Below are positions 48,701 through 59,928 of a stretch of 64,000 nucleotides of DNA, in pieces. The notes beneath the pieces were generated by a model, which was not told where the DNA came from, ran no database searches, and saw nothing but the letters and a program-made list of their open reading frames with translations. This DNA comes from Sternotherus odoratus (lineage: Eukaryota; Chordata; Testudines; Kinosternidae), in assembly GCA_032164245.1 (NCBI GenBank), contig JAVMKO010000003.1:35773390-35837389 (forward strand), written 5' to 3'. Position numbers and translations under genes: made by a program. How positions within the stretch are numbered: the first letter of the stretch is position 1; each line of letters begins with the position of its first letter.

Positions 48701-51700
48701 ACCTCAACCAAGGACATCCTAAGGTGAAGTAAAAGTGATCACCACAAGAATACATAAAAGGATTAAAAAGAATAGGAAGATATACTATTTTCTGGTTGGA
48801 AGCACCAGCTGATGATCGGTGTAGCTGCCATTCTTCCTCCGCTTTCTCTCTTCCACTTCAGTCTCCTGTTGACTTTGACAGCTTTGCTTGATTCAGAAGG
48901 ACTAAGTATTAATGCCTCTTAAGAAGTCAGCTGCTCAATTTGGAAGTTGAGGTACATTTCCCATTGCAAACCAATGGCATTACCTCTAGACTGGACTACC
49001 GCATGCTTAATGAATGGGCATCTCCACTAAGAGTGCATAATCAATGCAAAAGTATGGTAGATTAAAAAAAAGCTAAAGAAAACTACAAGCATAAAACTAA
49101 ACTGACTCACAATGAGTGAAACACTTACCTTCCTTCACTAGGTGCTCGTAGATTTCTTTATCTATTGTCAAATCAATGTCATTGTATTTTTCACCACATT
49201 CAGATAGATAACTGTCTATGGAATCATATCTGGATTTACTGATTCTATAATGGTTGTTCTTCAGTGGCTATATAATTTAAAAATAGAATATTTTAAGAGC
49301 TTGTAAACAATGTTGCCTTACTAATTACACTATTCTTGGAGAACTGTTACACAGAAGCTGCTTTTAAACAATGTAAGTTATTAAAATAAATTTGTAAGTC
49401 TTAAAAAATAAGGAAAGTCACAGTGGGCAGGTACATTGGGAGATGCCATTAAACCAGAATCTTATGGAGTTTAAGTATATTTAGCAGTTTAAAAAGGGTA
49501 CATAATTAACAAACTTAATGAAAAGTAATTGCCAGTAAAAACTCAACTTTGTTTCCTCATTCATCATAATTTGAATAAAAGTCACTTCACTATATTGACT
49601 ACCCTATTCTAACAGTTTAAAAGGACTTCATCTGGATAACATGGCACATTTCAAAATGGGTGGCTTGCCACAAGTGTCTACTGTGACATTATGGTTATAT
49701 TAGTATTGATATAAACAAATATACTTGTCAGTATACAGAACAGAATTTTCTACTCGAACATTTTTATAAGTTTAGATTTTTTTTTAAATTGTAATTCTCT
49801 AGATGGTCTCTGCTGTCCGTTCTCTGTAAAAGTAGTTCTATAAGTTCAAGCTGGTCCTGCCTCAGTGCAGGTGACTGGACTTGACCTCTTGAGCCTGACA
49901 TTTCTAAGTTCTGGTGACCACATGCTGTCATGGTTTACCGCACGGGTGGGCAAACTACAGCCCGCAGGCCAATTCTGTCCAGCACCCCCCAGCTCCTGGC
50001 TGGGGAGGCTAGCTCCTCCCACTTCCCTGCTATTCTCCCTCCCTCCCCCAGCCTCAGCACGCCACGCGAAAGCTTGCCTGGCTCTGGGACAGTTACACTT
50101 CGTGCTCCAGCGGATCAGCATGGCAGCATGTCTGGCTCCGGGCCAGACACGCTGTTCTGAGCGGTGTGATAAGGGGGCCAGGGGGCTGGATAAGGGCCAG
50201 AGGGTCTCGCAGAGCAGTCAGGGGACAGGAAATGGGGGGAATGGATAGGGCATGAGAGTCCCAGGGGGGCTGTCAGGGAGCAGGGGTGTTGGATAAGGGG
50301 TAGGGTCCTGGGGGGTGATTAGGGGTAGGGAGTTTTTATGGGGGTAGAGGGTTTCTGGAAGGGGCAGTCGGGATAAGGAGCAGTGGTGCTTAGATAGGGG
50401 GTGGGGGCTTCTGGAGGGAGTAGTCAGGGGACAAGGAGCGGAGGGGGTAGGGGTGGGTCGGGGCTTCTGAGGAGGGCAGTCAGGGGGCAGGAAGTGGGAG
50501 GGGGTTGGATAGGAGGGTGAAGCCACGCTGTTCGGGGAAGCACCGCCTTCCCTACCCGGCCCTCCATAGAATTTTGAACCCCTGTGTGGACCTCGGGCCA
50601 AAAAGTTTGCCCACCCCGGTTCACAGTTTTATTGAAGATTATTTACAGAAGTACAAGTCATGTAATACAGGGCTACAATATATACAGTATCTATTTTTTA
50701 AACAAACCACCTTTTGGGTTGAGGCAAAGTAAAGGAAGCTGCAGCACCAAATGAAGAACTTCTCATGAAATTGTGTATGAGTGAAAGTGGAGTTTAAATG
50801 GAATTCTGTACACAACTATAACATTTGCTACTGTGGGTGTTGTAACAATAATTAGGGTGAAAGTTGCACCTTCAGAATCACGAGCCACAAAGACTACAAC
50901 TTCTCTCCACTAAGTACTCAGGCTGTGATATGCAAATAATATTTGAACTTGTATAAATAAAATAACCAGAAAATTGTCTAAATTTATTCTTTAAACTAGT
51001 ATTCACTTGCCTCTAATCCTCTCTCCTCTCGTGTCCGGTCATCTACTGATGCAGATATTACTCCCCAGCGACAATCAATATCCGACACGTAGCCTCTGTA
51101 GAATGGAGCTGCAGCACTTAATGCCATCTAAAATAAAACCAAACCACACATGAGAACAAAGGACAGAACAAATGAACACCATCACAATATAAAAAATGGT
51201 TCTTGAACTGTTGTTCTTTGAAAGGTGTTGTTCACATCTATTTCAAATCACTGGATGTGATAGGATCTTCGGGCCACGCCACTTCCCACAGCCCCCATTG
51301 GCCTGGGACAGTGAACCACGGCCAGTGGAAGCCGTGATTAGCCGAACCAGCAGATGCAGCAGGTAAACAAACCAGCGCAGCCTGCTCGTGGCTTACCCTG
51401 ACAGACCACAGGTTGCTGATCCCTGGTCTAGTGCTTCCATGCTTTGGAGTGGGACTTGACATGTGGCAGATGCATTGCCCTAATGTCAGGAATGTACTTT
51501 TTGCCAACTCCATGAAAAATTGTTCAAATTTGTCCAAGTTAAGCCTCTGGAAAAAAATTAGTTTGCCTAACAGAGCCTTTGAAGACAGGCTGCCGGATTC
51601 ACATTTGAAAATGGAGCTAGAGATCCTAACATTTTGAAAAAGTTACTTATAAACTTTGCCCTTCCTCAGTGCATTTGCCTTTACTGTTACCCTCTCATCA

Positions 51701-54614
51701 GGTCATGCCTGAATTGAAACAGTAAGGTCTTTGGAAAGGAGCCTTACCTTTTGGTTTTTTTGCTATAAATTAAAACCTCTGATTATTTTAGTTTACTTTT
51801 TTTTTTTAGTATACCCTATACATGTTACAAGATTAAATGAGAGCACAGACATTTACAGTTTGGCAGAAGTTACTAAAAAACCAAAAAGAATTTCATTGAC
51901 GTGACTACTGCAGCCAAACTGTTTTGTTAATTTCTGCCTACTAGTAGAATAAAGCACACCTGTAGTATGGCAAACATCACATTAGTTATACATTTTCCCC
52001 CCAGATATACTACGGTTATTGTACAACCACCTAATGTAGCACCTTCCATTTTCACTGAAGACCACATTTTCAAAACACTGGTAGAAAAGATTATCTGATG
52101 CACTAATTTATTTAGGTTTGTAACTAGAAGATGGTGAGATCTTTTTTATGGGACATTTTAAGCTTTAAGTTTTTGTACAGTAAATAGAACTTTATCACCA
52201 AACATGCTAAACTCACCACAATAGGACAGATTGTGGCTAGCTGATCATAAAGGCATCTTGCTTCAGAAATGCTGCAAGCCTGGAATGTTACCTGTTAGAA
52301 GAAGTAGGATTATTACACAAAAGCAAGTCTGCAGGCTCTAGACAATCTACTGGAACTAACGGCATTCTGAAAGTCACTTCCACTGTCTATTTTAATTTGT
52401 CCATGGACTGAAGAAAACTGATCTTTGCTGCCAGTGCTTCCAATAGCAACCACATCTCAAACTTCAACACTTCAACATTCATTAAAGATTATAGGTTGCA
52501 TTACAAGGGCACTCAGATGTTGGAGCTGTAGCTCAAATGTTAGCCAGGATCAAGAGAAACTGAGGATTAACATCTCTAATGAACATGAGCTGACAATGCA
52601 ACCTTGAAGCAGCATTCCAGAAGTCAACTCCCTTGAAGAAACACAGTTAGAAAGGATTACAAGTCATAGCATTTATTTGACATTACAGGTAAATTTGTTT
52701 TTAAAGAATCCTTTAATCCAAGATCCTTTTGTGACCTGCAGCCTAATTATAGGCTACTGTAAAACTGGGGGGAAATAGAAGTGCTTTGGTGTACTTCAAA
52801 GTTTCTCTAAAAATGTACATTTGCCTGTATTAGAGACCAAAACACAACTGTAAGATGAAAATGTACCATAACTTAAAGTGCATAATAGCAGGGTCCCCAC
52901 AGCCATTCAGTGCACTCCCACTTTCCACCCTGACCGCCCCCCCCCCCAGAACCCTCGACCCATCTAACCCCTCCTCCCCCGTCCCCTGACTGCTCGCTCC
53001 AGAGACCCCGCTGTCCCTAATCACCCCCCAGGACCCCATCCCCTATCCAACCCTCCTGCTTCCTGTCCCTTGACTGCCCTGACCCCTAGCCACACCCCCA
53101 CGACTCTTATGCCCTATCCAATCCCCCCCATATCCGTCCCCAGACTCCCCCCCCTCCCCCCCCCAAGATCCTCTGCCCCTTATCCAACCCCCGGCTCCCT
53201 TGCCACGCTGCTCAGAACAGCATGTCTGGCCTGGAGTGTGCCCACCCCTGGTCTACAGAGAAAACACTGGACCTTTGACAAAGTCTGTCTCATGTCTGAC
53301 ACACTTGCAGAGGAATCAATTAAAAATATTACAAGAAAAGACTCCATGGATTGCTCCTATGCAATACAAAATCACTGATTCTGCAAACATCTCCAATGTC
53401 ACATTGAAGAAGATACTGTCCTATATTCGCACACAGACCTTGCGGGAAAAATGCTCCAGCATACAAAGAATTTCGTCACCTGGCATAATGAAACTGCTGC
53501 GCTGAACGGTTCAGTGGAATCTCTTTGTAGTTGGAGACTAACTCTAAAATTATTTTGCATGTCATCAACACCACAGAGAGAAGTGCTACTAAACTCCAGA
53601 TTTGTTCCACAGTACACATTCCAGTATTCTCTGTGAGATGCTACCCAAGACTTCTGCAAGATTCTGTTTTTGTGCCTCTTGCTGGGGAACAGAATTGCTG
53701 TGTAACAATCAGAGATGTTTTCCTATCACTCAGAGCATTAAAAGCCACCACACTGTCAGGTTTTCACACTCTTTTAGGCTGTGACACTACTGAAAGGTTG
53801 GCTGGAAAGATCAAATTATTTTACTAGAAAGCATTTGATTCATGTTCCAAAGAAACTCTCCCCACTCTGAAGGTGCTTACAATGGCTGAAACAGTCATGA
53901 TTAGGGAAAAAATGCACTGGAGGTGTTTACATACCGAGTTTATCATCTGAAGACCAATATTATGACACTTGCTGAGCTACACTGATAGATGTTTTTCCAA
54001 GAAGCAGAAAAATTGGGGGGGGGGGGGGGGGGGAGGAATCACCACTGACATGAAGTGCTTTATACCGGAGATTAAGGGGACAAATTATCAAGCAATGGAA
54101 TGGCTCTGGGATGGTCAAGTGCATCAAATGTCATCTCTTACCCTTTGATCACTAACTTGTCCACAGACTGATATTTTACTACCATATTTTTCGCCCTATA
54201 AGACGCACTTTTTCTTCCCCAAAACGGGGGGGGAAAAGTTGGTGCGTCTTATAGGGCGAATGTGCGCCCCGGTTCCCCCCTCCCCGCCGCGGGCAGGCTG
54301 CCGGGAGCGTCCCGGTTCCCCCCTCCCCGCCGCGGGCGCGCCGCGGCGGGGAGGGGGGAACCGGGACGCTCCCGGCAGCCCGCCCGCGGCAGGGAGGGGG
54401 GAACCGGGGCGCTCCCGGCAGCCCGCCCGCGGCGGGGAGGGGGGAACCGGGGCGCTCCCGGCAGCCCGCCCACGGCGGGGAGGGGGGAACCGGGGCGCTC
54501 CCGGCAGCCCGCCCGCGCGGCGGGGACGGGAGAGCGGCGCGCTCCCGGCAGCCCGCCTGCGCGGCGGGCTGACGGGAGAGCGAGGCGCTTTTTGTGTGTG
54601 GTGGTGGGGTGTGG

Positions 54615-54660
<46 letters not shown>

Positions 54661-57600
54661 GTGTGTCCGTGTGTGTCCGGCTTTTTCATTTAAAAACTCG
54701 GGGGCGTCTTATAGGCCGGAGCGTCCTATATGGCGAAAAATACGGTATATTATGCTCCTAGACTATTATAAAGACACTAAGATTTTATATAATTTTAGAT
54801 GTTCTCATGTATAACTGCAAATAATTACAAACCATAGAATCACAGAACTGGAAGGGACCTCGAAAGGTCATCTAGTCCAGTCCACTGCACTCAAGGCAGG
54901 ACTAAGTATTTTCTAGACCATCCCGGACAGGTGTTTATCTCACCTGCTCTTAAAAATCCCCAATGATGGAGATTCCACAACCTCCCTAAGTAATTTATTC
55001 CAGTGCTTAACCACTCTGCAAGGAAGTTTTTCCTAATGTGCAACCTAAACCTCCCTTGCTGCAATTTAAGACCTTTGCTTCTTGTCCTATTCTCAGGGGT
55101 TAAGAACAATCCTCCTCCCTCCCCCTTATGCCAATCTTTTAAGTACTTGAAAACTTATGTCCCCACTCAGTCTTCTCTTTTCCAGACTAAACAAACCCAA
55201 TTTTTTCAATCTTTCCTCATAGGTCATGTTTTTTAGCCCTTTAATCATTTTTGTTGCTCTTCTCTGGACTTTCTCCAATTTGTCCACAGCCTTTCTGAAA
55301 TCTGGTGCCCAGAACTGGACACAATACTCCAGTTGAGGCCTAATCAGCACAGAAGAGTGGAAGAATTACTTCTCGTATCTTGCTTATAATACTCCTGCTA
55401 ATACATCCCAAAATGATGTTTGCTTTTTTTGCAACAGCGTTACACTGTTGACTCTTATCTTGTGATCCACTATGATCCTTTTCCGCGGTACTCCTTCCTA
55501 GGTAACATACATAAAGATGATAGAAAATATGGACATATTTAAAGAATTAATACTCTATATAAATGTTTAACACTGCAAAAGGAGTCTGGACGTATTATTG
55601 CATGGATCTTCCCTAGCTGCGTTAGTAATGAGCTTTCTCCCCTCAATGATGTGCAACTTGCTGTCAGTGAGATTTTTTTTTTTGTTCATTCATTCTTGAG
55701 TCTTAATCTGGAACAAAGGTGTTTTGAAATTATTACTACAAGTGCAGCCTATAGAATGCGGTGAAACAAGAAACATTTAGAAGATTCTATTGAATTCCAT
55801 GGAGGCATAACATAATGATCTCTTCCTGGTTACCAAGAAAGCTTCTGTCTTTGTTGTTACTTCTATCATCACAAAGTCAAACACACAGGAACTACCTCAG
55901 CCATCAGCCCCTTGTGCAAAATTGCTACAGCAGAGTGACATTCAGAATAACATTTAAATAATAAATTTAAAAGGTACTGGAGCACTGTGAAATGCCAAAC
56001 TGTTACTGTATTGTAAGTAAAATCAAATTAGTAACTAGAGAAGAGAGATGGAAAGGTACAGAGAGAAAGATTTGCTTGTGCAAGAATTACGTGCATGCTA
56101 GTAAATAATGGCAGGAAAATACCTGTGTGGGTTAATTAGGAGGTTCACCACATGGTTAAAGAAAAAGAACACACCTAAGAATATCTATGATGGAAGAATT
56201 TTACGCAGATGAAAATTTTAAAAAACAGCAATGACATTTATTTAAAGGTGCTCTGCGATTTAAAATGTTCCAGAGAGCTTTCCCTAACCCTGTTCTTAGT
56301 TCTTTGACCCCTTTCTCAAAAGTCCACCTGCAACCTAGGCAACCTATACCTATTTCCTCAAAGTGTGGCCTGCTAAGGCCTGAAGTGAGATTCTGCTTAA
56401 GGTTTTTCACCAATCCAAAAAAACCCCTTCAGTTCTGATCTGCAGGTCTTCCAAACCTTAACACAGTGGAGCTCCAAGACAAAGTGTTTGGCTAAATAAA
56501 GGGGCCTATTCAGCACAATTATGAAGACACGCAACCCGGTTCTTCAACTCTTGCTCCCTTTATCAACGAAGACCAAAAATGGGCCCTATCAACAATATAA
56601 ATTTAATATAGCCTTTTTATAAAGAAGTTAAATATTGGCAAATTATCAGGTTACGATATAAAATTAGACAATGGTGAACCGTGGACAGTTCTCAACTGAA
56701 TTTTGAGAAAGCACCACACTGTGTAAGATATAATTTGAAAATTTATAGGGCAGAGAATGTCATTGCATTATTTTACAACATTTTGAGACCCGGATGTATT
56801 TTACCTGAAGGCAGCAGTTGCCCATTCCAAAACCCATGGCATCCATATATATATGATCTGGTTTAGCTGCTTTTGCTGCTTCTCCATCATCGTTAGGAAA
56901 TGTTTCTATAAATGGTGATGGAGTATTCTTATCTTTAAATACTGTGAGGAAAATATAAGTATTCCGTAAGTAGAGTATCAGACAGACCATTTAATTGAAG
57001 AAAACCACTGGCATTTACTCACTTGGTACATTTATCACTACTTTCTCTCCTCTTCGGTGTCGAATGTTTCTTGTCAGAGTACTAAAATTTAAAAGAGTTT
57101 AGATTAAGTGCTTTTTCCAGGAGAAACTTCCAAACATTTGTCCATTTAGCCTCTCACTCATTTTCATTTGTACTGTAGCAGATTTGGTCCTTCACTGAAG
57201 TCAGTGCTATTTTTTGTGACAGTATTATCACAAGTAGAATAAAGAAGCCTATGATCTATGGGAGAATGGGGAAAGGGAAGTTTTGCAAAGGTTAAATCTA
57301 ATGGTGTAATAAAAGCCTCTGCAAAACTACACAATGTTGTCCACTTCAAATAGGTTGGCTCCATGCTCCAGTTAGATTCTAAGATGGTTGTGATGTTTCC
57401 AAAATAATGAACTTTGGGATTTCACTTTGATCCGTAGTGAGATGATTGTGCCAGAACTTAAGAGAAACAGTCGGTTTTACGGCAATGTACAGAATGATGT
57501 AAAATATGTGGTGGTTTCTGCCAGAATCAGGCTAAAGTTGCTGAAATTGTGATTTATCTTTATAGGTCACCTTGACAGTAAATATGCAACTTTACATCTT

Positions 57601-59866
57601 TGTCTATGTCCCTGGGAGTTCTACAGCAATTATTCACATAGCTCTGCATTCCACTTACACAATTTCATCATAGCAAAAATACCAAGCGTTGCTCGGGGTA
57701 TTTGTAATTGGAAACTGGGATGTAAAAAGACTACAATGTTTTTTATTAATACAAATTTTGTTCAGAAGTCTCATTTTGTCTAATTAATTTCATTCTCTTG
57801 CATTTCGATGTGGGGGGGGGGAGAAAAAGAGCTGGGCTAGTGCGAGGGGCTGTGGGGGGGGATTTTTTTAAAAAAATTCGATTCTTACCTGAGGGGGGAG
57901 AGAGCTAAGCGAGTGGGGGGGGGGGCAGGCCCGTTGGAGTGGGGGGGAGAGGGGAGAGAGCTGAGCGAGTGCGGGGTCTGTTGGAGGGGGGTATTATCAC
58001 ATCATAACTACCGGTATGTCACAGAGAACAGCAGGTGTTAACCTGCTGCCCAGCTGATGTTAATGGGCTGTAAAGAATTTCACCCCTAGGGGGTGTAAGA
58101 GGTAAGATTTGAAAAAATTTCAAATCTTACTCTGATTAGGACCCTAACGCCTATAACTGTACCAAATTTCAAGTCTCTAGCTCAAACGGTGTGGAAGGAG
58201 TAAGGGAACATACATACACACACGCACCATTTGATTTTTATATATATACTAGCATAAGTGCCCGGCGTTGCTCGGGTCAGTCGGAGGTGGGGAGGGGGCA
58301 GACAGTTGACACCCCCTGACCAACCCCAACACCCACCCTTCACCCACCCTGACATCTTCCCACCCCCCCGACCAACCCCAAGACCCCCCGGCTCACTTAC
58401 CTCCCGACCAAACCCGACAACCCCACCTGACCCCCCAAAACAAACCCAACACCCCCACGTCACCCCCCGACCAAACCCGACACCCCCACCTCACTCCCTG
58501 AGCAAACCCGACACCCCCCCTCACCCCCCGACCGAACAGTGTATTTAATAATCTGTGTGCTACACAGTGCACCGTGAGCCGGGGGGGGGGGGGGGGGGGG
58601 TGTCGGGTTTGGTCGGGGGGTCAGGTGGGGGTGTTGGGTTTGGTCGGGGGGGTAAGTGAGCCGGGGGGTGTAGGGTTTGGTCTGGGGGGGTGGGAAGGTG
58701 TTGGGGTGGGTGAGGGGTGAGTGTTGCGGTTGGTCAGGGGGTGTTGCGGTTGGTGGGGGGTTGAGGTGGGGGTGTCAGGTTTGCTTGGGGAGATGAGGTA
58801 GGGGTGTCGGGTTCGGTCGGGGGTAAGTGAGCCGGGGGGGTGTCGGGTTTGGTCTGGGGGGTGGGAAGGTGTCGTGGTGGGTGAGGGGTGAGGTGTGGGT
58901 GTTGGGGTTGGTCAGGGGGTGTTGTGGTTGGTGGGGGGGGTGAGGTGGGGGTGTCGGTTTCGGTCGGGGGGTAAGTGAGCCGGGGGGTGTCAGGTTTGGT
59001 CTGGGGGTGTTGCGATTGGTGTGTGGGGGGGGTGAGGTGGGGGTGTCAGGTTCGGTCGGGGGGTAAGTGAGCCAGGGGGTGTCGGGTTTGGTCTGGGGGG
59101 GTGGGAAGGTGTTGGGGTGGGTGAGGGGTGAGGGGTGGGTGTTGGGGTTGGTCAGGGGGTGTTGCGGTTGGTGGGGGGGTGAGGTGGCGGTGTCGGGTTT
59201 GGTCGGGGGGTAAGTGAGCCGGGGGGGGTGTCGGGTTTGGTCTGGGCACCCACCCCAACACCCCCCCCCCCCCCCAGACCAAACCCAACACCCACACCAC
59301 ACCCCTCACCCCCCCCGACACCTTCCTACCCCCCGAAGCAAACCCGAAACCCCCACCTCACCCCCCCGACCGAATCCGACACCCCCACCTCACTTACCGT
59401 CCCACCAAACCCAACTCAGATCCGTCACAGGAGGGGTGGGGGCCCAGAGCCGAGGGATTCCGGGGACCTTCGCAGGTGGGGGGGGCACAGAGCTGATGTA
59501 GTCCGGGGTTCCGTTGGGGAGGTGGGAGGGGCAGAGAACTGAGGGATCTCCGGGGTTCCGTTGGAGGAGGGAGGGGTGAGCTGAGCGAGTGAGGTGTCTG
59601 TTGGAGGGGGGTATTATGACATCATCACCACCTAACTGCCAAGGTGATGTGATTGGCCCTGAAAGACTTTCACCCCTGGGGGGCGTCAGAGATGAGATCC
59701 GAAAATTTTTCGACCCTTACCAGCATCTAGACCCCAAGACCCCTCACTGTACCAAAATTCAAGTCTCTGGCTCAAACGGTGCGGGAGGACTTTGCAGTCA
59801 TACGTACATACATACACTCATACATACACCACTTGACTTTTATATATATAGATAGATATAGATACA

Positions 59867-59928
<62 letters not shown>

